A DNA stretch of 64,000 nucleotides from Mansonella perstans (GCA_037074765.1 JBAMDO010000017.1:124001-188000), one strand, 5' to 3'. Counted from the stretch's first letter, positions 36,111 to 50,100 are shown. Notes: a model not told the origin generated them from the letters alone. Numbers and translations: made by a program.

Positions 36111-38187
36111 CAATTTGTCTGATTGTAAGTTTATATAGATTTTCTTCCATGTCTAATTTTTTCTAAATTTTGTACATGTTTTGATTCATTTTATTACGGG
36201 TTTCCTGCCAAGTTAAAAATTGTGAAGAATGAATCACTTCTTGAAGCTATTGTAATTTATCATATTGTGATTTTAAAAGACTTGACAAGCTCTGTAAACA
36301 TAAACATGCATTTTACAATTAGTATTTTTATCTTAACTAAAAAGTGTGTCTTTATAGTTATTTCATTACTGGAAATTATAAATTGCACTTGAAAATCTAA
36401 AATTATAAGCAGAATTGTACTTACTAATTATATTCTTATTATTATATTTTTAGCATTTCTGATTGTAAAGTGTAAGAACTCATTTTTGCTGCATTGAAAG
36501 GCATTAAATATCAGTTTTTGTTGCGACGTTGCTATTGAGCCTAGCTTCATGTGTGTATTTAGGATGTATGATATTTAAGCACCGTCTATTATGTGCATTT
36601 TCACGCAGCAATGTATATTCACGTCATTTTTCTTTTCATTTTAATCTTTCCTATTAAAAGGCCTGCTCATTTAACGTTCTCAAATATCGCTTTTATATAT
36701 CCTTTGTTACGCTTGGCGTATTTTATGTATTTTTTCCATGATGAAATTGCAGTTTGCTGCATCCGGGATTCTTCCTCAAAAAGATTTTTATTCACCACAA
36801 AGCATCAGTTGACTGATATCGGAAGAAGGAATTTGGATTCTTTTAAACTTTGAATACTAGATAGGAAAAGGATTAAAATTTAAACTTCTTCGTTCTTTCA
36901 AAAACTTTATTAAAATATGTATCGTAGCCCGGAACTATTTTGTTATATCAATTTATATTGTACTTCTTTGTGTGAAAATGATGTTTTTATACAGAATGAT
37001 TTGAAAATTTTACAAAGTAAAAATTAAGCAAACATGTTCAATAACAATAACAGTATAAGTAATTATAATCACTGAAAGATGCACCTGATTATAAAATCCT
37101 AATATTTTTGTTGAATGACTTATTCACGGATCGAATACTTGATCGATCGAACAGATGGGAAATGGAAATATCATCAAAAGGTGCATCGACTTGTCGATTT
37201 TAATTTAAAGTTTTCCTAGACCACTATATAGTAAGTGGAGTGGAATATTGTATGGATAAAAACGAATAATGGAAAGGATTGGCTAATCTATATACTATAA
37301 GTCAGATTTATTGCCATTTTTACCTTCTAATTTATATCGAAAATATGAGTTATCATACGCCTTATTTGTAAGCTTTTGAAAAGTTCAGTGGGATTTTTAG
37401 ATGTTCCAAATTGCTTTCTTTGGTTCCAAGGTACCATCAGTATTGGTCAAGATGAGAATAAGCAGGCATTTTAGAAGCCAAATTTGTCCCTCTTTATCCT
37501 ACGTCAATTGTGGCCGATAACATATTTTAGTTTTTGATGCTTTAGAACAAATGTAACTTGATTGACTAGACAAATCTTCGAAGTTAGTTGGGATTTCAAC
37601 AAGTAATAATTCATGGAAGCTGAGTCATCAAAGAAAGTGCAATGAAATTACTGCAGTAAAAAATTGAACTTTTGTTTAGTCTTATTTGTTTTGCGGTTCT
37701 TGAATTTATGAAGCAAATAATCTTCTGGAATGATTCAAAAATGAAAAAAATTGGTTTATAATTTTTTCTTAATCACATAATCAGTCATCGTTCGTAGTGC
37801 TGATATTATTTCTTCACCTGGAAATAATTAATTTGTGAAGTATTAACATTAGTGATGGTACTTTTTTTTGAAATCTGATATTGTTTACATGAAGGTTAAC
37901 TATGCTATGGCGTTTTCGGAAGCAACCTAATAGAAGAATATTTCAAATTCCGCTAAATTTCAAGTTAACTTAAAGCCAGTTAGTGCTCAAATTTCTCTTG
38001 TTCAAACAAGATGAAATATTACTGAAAATTAAATCATTGATTAGGTTCGGTACCGTACTTTTCTAAATTCGCTTTAATTGCGCACGCCGCTTTTTATTTG
38101 AAACTGCTTAAAATAGATAATTTAATATTAGATAAGTAGGTATCGAACCGAACTTATCTAATCAATTTGATCCGCTTGGAGTCACTT
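36111..38187. other. Convergent intergenic region between spsb and the carboxypeptidase gene
   Basis: Holds the 3'UTRs of two genes that end towards each other. It is AT-rich. The open frame at 36593-36853 has no family resemblance and probably lies in the spsb 3'UTR. No repeats or RNA genes were noticed. Confidence 0.5.
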
Positions 38188-41100
38188 TTAATACTTAGAT
38201 AATTTCGACCACAACCAACCGGTGGGTTCAATAAATCGTGCTGGAATGGTGAAACCAAAATTGTTATTCGCATCTTCAGGTCTCAATTCGATACCGTAAA
38301 TATAGGGTACACCTTTGTTCTGCATATAATCGATACTTGTTCCTGATGCTGGATCTGAAAATTTAATTTCAATTTATAGAAAAAAATTTTAAATAAAAAT
38401 AAATAATTTTTGCAACACAATGTTTTTGAGGATTATGAAGTTTTTCTAAACACCTCAGTAAATTTTGTTATAATTTGTCATGCAGTGAATTTTCTGCATA
38501 TGAAAATGCATTTTTAGCTTGAAGTCATGGTGAAGTTCTATTTTTAGGTTAGACAGAACTAACACATTAATTCGGAAATAGTCCCGTAGTTGTACTTCGC
38601 ACCAGTTTTCTTTCGAATAGCCTCAACTGCTAGGCTTGCGGCTTCTTTCTGCAATGCATAAGTGAACTTGCACAGGTTTAGCATGCAACTTATTTTATAT
38701 TTTATTGAATGAGTCTTTTCCACTTAAAGTATACCTAACAATACTTGTAGCAAATTAGTTTATCCCATTACAGTAGCCAGGATCTTTTTGGCTCTTTGAA
38801 TCTGTTTATTGGTAATAGTGTCATTTTAATTGTTAGCAAATTCAGAGTAATTTTGTTACTTCTCGAAAATCATTTGTTAGATGTACTTAAAGTGGAAAAA
38901 AATCATTCAATAAAATATAAAATAAGAAGAAAAAAGCCAGAAATCATGATTTATTTTTACAAAAATTCACCTGATCATGATAATTGTTCGGTTTATCGCT
39001 GGTATAGCCCCATGGAGCGAGGAATAACTGTCCATAGCTATGCAAACTAACATAAACCTTGAGATCATGAATCTCGTAAATGATAAAGTCGCGGATACCT
39101 GCCGTTTCTACTTCACTAAATGCTGCTGAACCGGGATAGATATTTGAACATGGACTACGATTTGCTCCAGCTTCTGTAATGCATTTAAAATTTCTAAATT
39201 AGAGTGAGATATTGGTTGGTGCAAAAAAAAAAACGAATTAATGAAACTAATTGGCACTAACCACCCCATCGATAACCCCAGTTTCTGTTCGCATCCGTAC
39301 CAACGCACCATTTGTTGATTGTCACATTCCTTGATCGTGTTTTTCTCCACAATCGATCCTAGAAAGTGATGCCGGACAAGTAGACGTAATTCCCTCGATG
39401 CTGGTTCATGGTATCTTTCTGTCCTGGACTTCCTTAAACTTCATCTTAACCTGTTGATGTCTCATTTTTAAAAGATAAAATTTCTATCTGTTAACTCAGA
39501 TTGCTTGTTTTTCCTTTTTTTTAAAGTTAACGATTATTAAATATTTTCTCACTTTATGTGTACTGTTTATGCTTTGGTAATTAATAATCTTTTCGTTCTA
39601 TGGAAGAAAATAATTTTTCTGTTCTGTGGGAGAACAGTACAATGATCTCTTAGATTAATGAGTACAGCAAAGCTACTTGTTAAAGCTACAATCTACTTGT
39701 GTATATGATTTTAGTATAATTTAAAGTTACTTGATCATATGATTTAGATATTTTCTGTGTCTTTAATTGCATAGCTAACACAGATGGAAGAAATTTAAAA
39801 GCATCAGAGTTAATGAGGTCAGAAGCAACTGAAAGCATTCATTATGAGTCATTGATAAAGTCCGATTCTAACAATTTACAACCCAATTTCTTTCACAAGA
39901 ACTATTTTAAAGAAATCGTTTTTTTATTTCTGAATATAATCAAAATTTTTATTTGTTTCATTTCTCAAACAAATCTCGCCTAAATTTAAAGGCTTTTTAT
40001 ATATACACTCAAAATCTTATTGGCTTTAATTCATATTCGCAAATTATAAACTGAAGTTTCTCAACGAGGAATAAAATGTGAACATTTTCTGGCATGCAAA
40101 AATTATGGAAAAAAAGAACAACAAAAAGAATAAGGCAGACATTTCATAAACATCCAAATATAGAAAAAGTGGATCCCGTAGTAAAATTAAAATTGAGACA
40201 TTATACTTAAGTTCTATTTCAATTTTGATGCTGCATTTAATGAGTTTTGTTAAATTGGTATTTTTGAAAATGAATTGAAAATATACGCACAGTGGTCATG
40301 CTATATTCATATCCATCCGGATTAGCCACTGGGACAATATACCAACTGAATTTATCTACCATATGCGTCAAATTTGAGTCTTTCCCATATCCAGTTATAA
40401 GCTGGAAATATTATTAAAGTTTTAATCTTTTTTCCAACTTTAAATGTACATATAACTACATTCGTCCACGTAATTTTTAATGAAAGCTTAACCTTATTAA
40501 TGATATAAAGGGCTACCGCAGGTGCGATCCATTCCCTGGCATGGATACCAGCATCAATGAATATGGCAGATTCGTAAGAAACATTGGATCCGATCTGTGT
40601 TGGATATTGTGAATTATTTTGATTCTAATTCATCTCAAAACATCTTAGTTAACTATTTAACTGACTGAAATCATTTTCATCATTTCGATGGAATATGACA
40701 TCAAACTTGAAAATTTCATTTAATGATGCATTAACTATAGATTTCTTTATAATTTTAGGACATATACATAATCTGAGATTCGTTTTGAAAAGAGTTCATC
40801 AAGTTTCTCCGAACTTTGCTTCATTGATAATCAAGTCTTAATTTTTGTCAGTAAAAAAAATATTAATGCAAACTTTAATGCCAACGAGATCACGACCCTC
40901 GTATGTTTTAGTAATGTTGAATATTTCAGCTATGTTTGGATACAGCCTTGAAAGCATTTTCAAATATTCCACAATCTGTAGCATTCATTCGTTAATAAGA
41001 TGATAACGATGCATTAATTATAGATTTTTTTTTCCATTCTAGTTGCTGATGTCTGAAGCTTCATGGAATGCTATAAAATTTTTTAGAGAAGAAATTTGTC

Positions 41101-42587
41101 ATCGAGTGCACTGTCTATTCAACAATCATATCATCATTAGATGGCAATAAACCTTATCATAGCGATGATAAGCTATAAGATTGAAATCAACTGATGAGTT
41201 GTCACCGACAGAACGTCGCCAGCGGTATCCCATTGAATATGCTAAGTCTCGTTTTTCTCGATCAATTTCGCTGCAACTTTTTCATGTCTAACTACATTAT
41301 CAACAAGTTGAATTTCAACTAGATATGGATGAAACGATTTTTCATGCGCAGATATTACTAAGCGTGATTTGATCTATTCAGTCATTAGGTTTCAAGCCGA
41401 CAAAAATCATATAATTCTTAAAATATTCAATAATAGAAGACATTCATCAAGCTATAATCAATGATAAAATTAATGATAAAACTGGTTCATGTAAAATTCA
41501 ACGATACTTAGGGATAAGCAGTCACTATCAAAAAATACTTACAGAAATTTCTTAAACGAGATTTCCAAAAAAGCTTTATTTTTTAATAATTTTTCAAAAC
41601 CAATCACTCACACGATGTCTTTCTTAGCGATTTCTCTATCTCTTAAGAAGTCCGCTCTTTTTTTCATAGTTATAACAAATAAAAAGAGAAGAATATTTTT
41701 CTTGTTTTTGGGATCTGAAATCGAATATTGAGGATACCTACTTCTGTATATCATTTGTAACGACCTTTATGTCACTGATACCACGCTTCCTCAACAGAGT
41801 CAAGAATGGATTCAAAAATTCAGGTGCAACCAACACATCGGTATGATTGCGATACATGTTCGGCTCTGCCCATACGTCGACAAGTGTCCTTTTTGATCCC
41901 GGAAATTCAATGGCATCTTATTTTTGTCAGAGTTCTTGCCAGAAAATTTTCAATCATTATTTTTATATTGATTTTCTTCCGAAAAGCCTAATCGTGTCTT
42001 CAAAAAGAAAAAAAGTTTCTGACTAAAAATCTATGGCTAATCAAATTCCAATTACTCATGGCATTCCAAAAAATCCTATACGCCACAATAGTGTCGAATA
42101 GTTGTGCAATTTATTATTTGACAATTTTATTTTGAGCAATTTTATGTTGGACAATAATAATGAAATTTAATTTCAACTTACATTAATTAAAACAAAGCCA
42201 TTGACTTCCATTTCCTCCAACCAACTCGGTACTGCTATGGGAAATCGCAATAAACTGTATCTAAATTCGTTTCAATATATCACTCTGTGGTATACTGTAG
42301 CATAATTTTGAAGATAATCGTCATTTTTTCGTAATTCGACTATCTCATGAAGCAATTTAATTATCTTAACTGATAATGTGATTACCTTAATTGATTATTT
42401 TAAATTACCTTAACTGATAAGATTAAATGTGTGTGAAATATGATTTTGCGCAAGTATTTCTATAAAAATCAACGAATGAAAATGAAATAACTGTAAAAGA
42501 AAATTACCCGCGATATAGCTGTGGTGTCGCACTGCACAGATATGCTAAATAGAGGGTAGTAAACAAAGCTGCAACAATGGCCAACAT
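38188..42587 (-). CDS. Secreted M14A zinc metallocarboxypeptidase (A-type), 11 exons, phase break in propeptide
   Basis: Family M14A enzymes remove C-terminal residues from peptides after release of an inhibitory propeptide. Exons: 42508-42587, 42182-42260, 41742-41916, 41153-41270, 40874-40975, 40493-40594, 40291-40401, 39262-39358, 38971-39173, 38564-38648, 38188-38354. Exon 1 encodes a signal peptide ([20 protein letters not shown]). The propeptide includes [19 protein letters not shown]. Catalytic landmarks are all present: zinc ligands in GIHAREW and SLHSYGQ, substrate-binding Arg in DRLWRK, NR in [11 protein letters not shown], Tyr in MYPASG, and Glu in [15 protein letters not shown] puts Ile at the specificity position, as in A-type enzymes. 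Nine of the ten junctions fit, but exon 2 ends in phase 0 while exon 3 needs one more base. A microexon, an assembly error or a frameshift are all possible; the rest looks functional. Confidence 0.88.
38689..38926. mobile_element. MITE-like element with ~55-bp inverted arms (carboxypeptidase intron)
   Basis: The left arm, from CTTATTTTATATTTTATTGA at 38689 to about 38746, is the reverse complement of the right arm, from about 38872 to 38926, with few mismatches. Both arms also share CCACTTAAAGTA and CTAACAA inward. The centre of about 125 bp is non-coding. It lies in the intron between the last-but-two and last-but-one exons. It shares no obvious sequence with the coa7 element, so it is probably a different family. 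Confidence 0.75.
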
Positions 42588-42598
42588 CTGCAATTCAA
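42588..42598 (-). promoter_or_regulatory. Acceptor abutting the carboxypeptidase ATG (zero-length 5'UTR)
   Basis: On the minus strand TTGAATTGCAG ends at 42588, and the ATG of a signal-peptide-coding exon starts at the next base. If this is a trans-splice site, the spliced leader itself forms the whole 5'UTR. It could instead be a cis acceptor for an unseen upstream exon. Confidence 0.5.
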
Positions 42599-45500
42599 GT
42601 GCCGGAAACACTGCGTACAAAACTAATATGAATGGTAGACACAAATGATGTGATTTTTTAATTTAAACAGGCTTTTTTTTTAAAAATTCGAAATTATCAT
42701 CAGCGCTGAGAATACTTTCAAGCGAAAGAAACACGAAAATCATTGTATGAGTAATGGTGCAATGACTAGAAATAATGTTTTTTCTCAAAAAAAAAAAAAC
42801 AAAAAAAAAAGTAGAAATAATCAGAAAACATCTGTTTTAATGAAATTTCTTAGAGATCAGTCAATTGTACTAAACTTTTGTATGAACTTTTTTATGCTCA
42901 TGAACTTTCTTGTTTCATTTCCTTCTTTAAGGCATGTTACACCTGGAAGTGATTTGTTGTATAAAATAAACTGTTATATAAAACAAAAATGATTGTTCAA
43001 ATGTGTGTGATCAAGCTGATGTTTAAAGTGGAATTTTTGAAGCTGATAAGATTTATTAAAATGTTTATCATAGAACCGGAAAGAAAGGACAAAGCAAATA
43101 GGGAGATAGAAACGAAGTAAAAAATGTGGCACAGAGAAAAGAAAGAAAAACATAGATTAACAACTTCTAAATTGGAGATAATAATAGAAAAAAATAACAT
43201 TAAAACTAAAATGAATTTTCTTAGCAACATATTTATAAGAATCCAATTTATCTTCAAGAAATCTTTAAAAGAAACAACCAAAAAAATAAAATATATACAA
43301 AAGGTACCAAAAAAAAGAAGTAGCGACAAAATTTAAAAAAGAAAAATACATAAATTGAGAGAAATCATGAATATATTAACTTTTCTTTCGTACTAGTCCA
43401 CGACGAACTAAACTAATACCCTTGTATCGGTTGCCACATATGAAGTAAAAGACATTTAAAGTCTACTGTCTAGTCTTAATTAAAGGTAGGTATTGACAGT
43501 TAATGAGCAGTAATGAAGTAATTATCACTAACACTACTATATATTTAATTCTATAGATGGAAAAAAGCTACTATATGACAGGCCTGTACTTATGTTAAAT
43601 ATTCTCATCAGATTTTTCTTCTCATTAGCCATCGATAATCATCAATGTATGTAGAACGGTGATGAACTCTAGGACATTGTAAATGAAAATGAATGTTAAG
43701 GAGGCAAATCATTTTTCTTTTGAACCTTTTCGATTTGAGAAAATTTTAAATTTTCCCAAAAGAGAAGTCTTTTATAGCGTCTGTTTTTTCCATCAATTTT
43801 GAACCAAAAAGATCTTTTTCATATTTTATAAAGTTTGTAGTGTGTTACACATCCTCTACTTGCTGTTGTTGAAGTTTCTAATACCACAAAATATTTTCCA
43901 CAATAGCTTTATCTCTTGGAAATGATTGATTTGATAGGATAAAAAAAAAAAAAAACATTCAAGAACTGCTATAAAAGTATTAATGATTTGAAATAACTTA
44001 AGCTAGAGTTACGTGTCATTTAAGCTTTGATAGTATGAAAACGACTGATAAAGCAGACAGCTGTTCTAACAGAAAAGTTAAAATTATTTATTGTTAGCTA
44101 AAATATCCGATAAATTGCGTAATTTAGACAAAACCTGCACCATAATCAATCATCAAATAAACTAGTTCTTAGCAGGTTATTTGGAGTTGATGTTTAGTTC
44201 ACCCGACTGAACAGAAGAGGTATTCTGAAAAGTATGAATGAAGAGAAGGCGTATGTAATTCCAACTTATGACTGAATGATCTGATAATGAACTTACTACT
44301 TTCATTCACTGATCTTCTTTCTAATGGAGATTTTCAAAGTTCTGCGAAGCACTAATATTCACTTCAGCCATATTTATTTGAGTATAAAACTTCAACAATG
44401 TGTGAAGGCACCGATTGGAAAAAAACTTGAACTTTTGAAAAATTTTTAAATTTTAAAATTTTTTAAAAATTAAAAAAAACTTGAATATTTCTTCAAGTTT
44501 TTACGAAAATTACTAAATGAAAGAAATGAAATAAAAGGAAAAAATGGAACAAAGAGCAATTGCGTCAATAAAATCTCAACGCATTTCTATTAATGATCAC
44601 TAACCTAATAGAACGATAACAAAAATATTTGTGGTATTGATTTAACAAATCACTTCTAACAATTACGAATAATTACGGTATGTGTGTTTGAATGATAGAA
44701 TTATTGCAAAAAAAAAAATCCTTAAAAAATAGGAAGGAAAAAATCACATTAATGGCGTGATGGATAATTAAATTTGTTAATAACTGACCGAAATCTCTAA
44801 AAAGAGATGCTGAAATTCATTAACATTTACTTCTAGTATCTTCCATATTATCGGAATGATCATTTACTTCTAGTAAAAGTTTTGCAAGACGTAGTGAAAG
44901 AGAAGAAAATGTTTTATTTCAAAGGATATTAATTATAGTTCAAAAGTCAACTGTGAGTTAGATAACATACATATCCGAATGGTCCGAATTTGCTGTTGCT
45001 TTTCATTTCATTGTTGAGAAAGATAGATGAATGTAGAATGAAAGGGAAACAAATGATCGCAGGAAGGAAAGAAATCATTTCAGGAAGTAAGGAAATGTGT
45101 GCGGAAAGGAAAGAGTGGAAACGTACAAAGAGTTCAAATGATCAGTTGAAAAAAAATTAGTTCTCAATTTTTGTTGAAAAAATAAAAAGATTTAATGAAA
45201 ACAGAACTGGCCATTGTTTGTTTACGACATAGCTGGAGAAAAAAGTTTTCTTTTTTAATGGAAAGAAATTCAGTGTCTACAATTTCATATCGAAAGCAAG
45301 TCTTCATGATCTGGATTATTTGGTATCAGAATCGTAATTAATGCAATGTATCAGAAATTGTTATCACCAAACTGACCATGTAAAGTTAATAATTTTCAAA
45401 ATCCGTTATATTCATTCATTAGAGGAGAGAAATAATCATCATTTTAGCAATTTCAAACAAGACTGATCTGAGCTGATGAAATTCTCGAAGCATTTCTTTT

Positions 45501-47130
45501 TTAGATCTTAATTTGATTCAAAGCTCTCCAAAAAGATTTAATTAACAGATCGATAATTTCGGATGTAGTATGTGAAAAAGATAGTAAAAAGTAATAAAAT
45601 AAATAGATGAGAAGATGAAGACAATAGTTTGGCTATTCTCTGAAATATGAATGATTCAAATTCAAAGAGATAATGCGATAACCACTTGAAGTTAGTTATA
45701 AATTTAAGTACATAAAATGCAGTCTTCTTTCTTCTCATATTTATTTTTAAAAGAGCCTTCGAGTTCACTCAATAATTTGCAATTAGTATTGCATGAATTC
45801 GAATGTTTATATTATTAAAAGGATGCAACTGAAGACAATCAACATGTAAAAGTGATACAAGAACTTTCACCTTTATTGTCATTTTCATCGTTATTCCCAT
45901 AATATATCATTTAGATTAAGAAAAAAAAAAAAACCCTTCTTAATTTACAACAGAAAAATACCAATGTACAATAATAACGATAATAATGATACATTTGAAA
46001 TCCGAAAACACAATAAACATAATCGTACTTGACATTGTCTGCATATTTAAGATTGTAGGTGAACTATAAGGAAGTCTACAAAGATACAACGTTCTGATTT
46101 GAATTTCGGAACAATTCATTTTCATCCTCGCAATCGGTATACAAATTGGGTGATGTCGCAACTTACTGCCACTAATGCATATATCTCCCGACAACTTGTA
46201 TACTTTTACAGAATCAAATCAAAAGTGTGGGACTTTCGAATGACCTATTTTTAAGAAAATATTTTATCCACAATTGGTAGGATAACGATTAATCCGGAGA
46301 ATGACATATGACCCGAAAAAAAATACTGCAGCATCTGGGAAGAAGAGAAGGTCAGAGCACATAGAATTCCATTGAATCGACTTTTATCTGATGTTTTTGA
46401 TATTATTTATAATCACGTAATATTACAAAATTTCTCAAATTCCAGTAAAAAGATTCATTTTATTTAAGGATAAATGGATCGGGAATTAATTTAATGCTCG
46501 CTCATTTCCTGAAATCTAATTTAAATCCTTGCAGTTCAGCGATATCTTACATCCAAGCCATCGTATTACTGTAAACCATAAAACTTGATTTCAGTAACAG
46601 AAAATTGTATTAAATTTCGCCTGTCGATCTTATTAAGGTAAAATAGAATAGTCGGCCTGTATTACCCATCTGAGTTATAGTAGTTGAAACAAATTATAAT
46701 AAATTGCTCAATTCGTAAGCACTTTTCAAAGGACAGAAAATCATGTAAAGCGGTAAAATACTTGTGATATAATTTTTTTTAAATTCCTAAGTTGTAAAAA
46801 ATCATTTGTATCAGCTGATCTCTCGTCTGTGATGCGCGAAATAATTTATTAGACGTTTATTTGGTGTCAGTCTCCAATAAATTATTATCATAGGATGACA
46901 CATTTTTATAAAACTGGAAATTAAAAACCTGCAAAACAATAACAACAAGAACCATTCACAGTTTTTCATGCATTTCTATTCCTTGCGATAAGAAAATAGG
47001 AAAAAATCTGTCATAAAAAACTACAATTTTTTATTTAAATGTGTGATTCTTCATGAATTTAAAAAAAAATATTTTCTTCATTTTGCTAACTTTCGTTACT
47101 TATTTCACCTAACACCAACAATTTTCAAAA
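42599..47130. other. 4.5-kb region between RALGAPB and the carboxypeptidase gene
   Basis: Both neighbours are on the minus strand. Much of the plus strand is A-rich (for example 43080-43330 and 45000-45250), as in the introns of the flanking minus-strand genes, so a long RALGAPB 3'UTR, an outron or unseen carboxypeptidase 5' exons are possible. The two overlapping open frames at 42997-43336, one per strand, are low-complexity A/T runs and not credible. No RNA gene or repeat array was seen. Confidence 0.45.
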
Positions 47131-50100
47131 TCACTCGTTCAGTAATAATTCGATAAAATCACAGTACGACTTCTTCACCTCATATTTCCGAGCGAATTCC
47201 TGAATTGCACGCCGACGTTTGGATGCTACGAACTGATAACTGGAATGATATTAGTTGTTAGCTTGTTGATACATATAAGTAACAAAGATATTGCACCCTA
47301 AGATCTTTTTTGCCAAGTATTTTGTTCGCAACCGGATAGAAATATGATATCAGTTCAACGTATGCTAAAATAAAGTTGTTGTAATGATTGATCATGAAAT
47401 TATTAACTGGGCATAAAAGAGCTTAAAGCTAATATGGCTCATATGACATAATAAAAAACAAAATTTGGCAAACTTTTCGAGTTCAACGATTCTTCGTCGA
47501 GCAATACTAATGACTGTATGTATCAGGAGAGTCGGTAAGGCGCTGCTGGAAACTAAACAACCATCAATCAATGGTCCTGGCAAACCACATCTGAAGTAAT
47601 AATTTAAAAAATTTGATTGAAGTTATTAACTGAAGTTTTCAGCTTATGGAAAATCTAACACTTACTTCGTCCAATCACCAGTTATATTTATTTGAACAAG
47701 CTCGCTTTCCACCTCCGAAACAAAAATCATAATCAAATCAGGTCTTGCATTATTCTCACCGCTGCATAATGAATAATCCGCTGTCATACGAAACATTTCT
47801 TCTGAATAATTGAAGGCTTTATAATATTAATACGTAAAATCAAAATTCCACTATAACTTGATTGAGTATAAAAAGCTAATAATAAGCAATATATAAGTAA
47901 AAACCGTATGGAAAATAGTGCATATCTTCGATCCTTTCCAAGAAAATTACATATACACGTTGATCGGAATTGCGCTTGACGAACGTAATTTTTTCCGAAT
48001 CATCTTCTGAAACATGAAACGATTTTACAATGATATACAAATTATTCACAACTGAATTTACGCAGCATATCATTCGAATAAATCATCCTCTTTACGTTTT
48101 TCCGCACTGTCTTTCCTTTTTTTAAATTTTCAAATGGCTCTAGGTAAAATCATTATCCCAAATAACATAGGCTACCTTTTGTTTCACTCCCAGTATCAAC
48201 ACCTGAGTAACTTTTTTTGCGTGGCGGAAAAAGCGTTTCTGTCAGTAATTTATTTGACTGTCCATTATTATTATCACTGGTTTGTCCAACTGATTGTTCA
48301 ATGTTGGATTGACTTAACGCCCAATTACCTGAGAAAAATCAACATGTGATTGTTTTTCACTGTTTGAAATTTTATGTAGAAATGAATGCATATATGATTA
48401 GAAATAAATGAATAAATAAAGGAAGGTATGCAGATGTTAACGCATAATGCATTTCCAAAATATTTAAATAGGAAATTTTTGAAATTTTCAGAAATTTTCA
48501 TAGTGTTTTCTTGAATTCTTGAATAGAAAGAATGCTAGGTCCTAAAAAATGTAAGTTACTCATTTCAAAAACAAACCAAAATCACGTCGCAACATCTTGG
48601 TAGCATGATCTGGATCACTGTGTTCATCGGAAATAATAGTGGAAACATTTGCATCAAGGCTGGCAATTACATCACAATCATCAGCACATGCATGTTGCTT
48701 GCGAACACGCTCTGTTGGTGTTGTGAATGCTATTTCAATGTGTGGATCGGTCCACCATAAACAGTGAGTGAAACCATCAATAACAAAGTTATCCAAATTC
48801 TTCTCCACTTCTTTTGGTTCTAAATTCGGAAATTCGAAAAAAAAATCAATGCTTGCCTACTTCCTTTGGCCCACCAGTAATTCATCAATACTATTGATTT
48901 TTTTTTAAAAGCTTAACTTTTTAATATATAGGTCAAAGCACTTATTTAAATTAGTGCAAATCAAAAACAAGTTTGAAAGAATTGCAACTAAAATCTATTT
49001 CATTTTCACGCTATCAGATTATAAAATATGATCTTTACATCAGTTATTTTAGAAGTCTCATAAAAGTCCTCAATTCAGTCAAAATTAATTTAGAAATGAA
49101 TATTAACTGCGTTCAGCGGAGAAAGCAGTAGTCCAATCACCAGTCCAGTGCGGATGCGTATCCACTTCAACACCTTCTCCTAATTCTGCCAACAAACTAC
49201 AGAATAAACTGTTTGTAGTTTGCAGATTCATCTGAAAATCACATCTTAAATGATTTGCACATTCTATATTCAGTGCTGAAGTTGCAAAGAGCATATAAAT
49301 TAATTAGTGATGGCCTAAATCAAAGAGATTCTCCGACTGAAATGCCGCCATTAGCCATCACCGCTTGAAAAGATCGACTTGGAAAAGACTTGAAAAGATC
49401 GACTTGGAAAAGTATAAATTTTAAATACCATTGGCTTAATACTACCCATATATTAACACTAAGATGTCTACAAATAAAATAGCATAATGACATAAATAAA
49501 TCGGATTCTCTGAAGACTTAATTTGCTAACCATTAATCTTCAAGCAGGCATATGCTCTTTCGATAAAGTAGAAATGATACGCATTTTGCGAAACGACTAA
49601 TTAAATTACTATGCCAAAAAAACTTACCGCATTAGCAAGGATATCTTTAGCATTACGTTGACCGTCACGAACATAAAATAAACGGACAGTTTGCAATAAC
49701 TTGATCGGTGAACGGTCGACCATTTGATGTAGATCACGATAAAAATCAAGACTGAAAGTTCGAATGGTATTTATAATTAACATCAGTTGTTGTCGTATCA
49801 GTCATCATTCATCAATAAAAATTTAAGTATTTGCGGGGCAAAAGTTAAGAATACTTCTCGACACATGTCCCAGAAATAAATATGCCATAAAAAAAAATAA
49901 CTTTGATGCTCTTTTCAAATTTTTTATTTCTGAACAAAAACTTACTTTGAAGAATCCAGAGACAATATATCACCTGATTTGTAACTTTCTTCTGAAATTA
50001 AGCCTAGATCATACAGAAGAATTCGACTCGCTTTACAGTTGTTTGGTGGCCTGCAAAAAATGTTTTTTAGAACGGAGAGATATAGGTTCCTATTCTGCTT

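Noticed and set aside
42997..43336. Overlapping open frames on both strands (110 codons minus, 70 codons plus)
   Set aside because: Low-complexity A/T sequence gives a hydrophobic frame on one strand and a Lys/Ile-rich frame on the other. There is no splice context, signal or family motif.
43381..43455. Minus-strand stretch ending GNRYKGISLVRRGLVRKKS, considered as a terminal exon of an unknown gene
   Set aside because: Only about 26 codons, with no partner exon and no recognised family. The basic ending is suggestive but insufficient.
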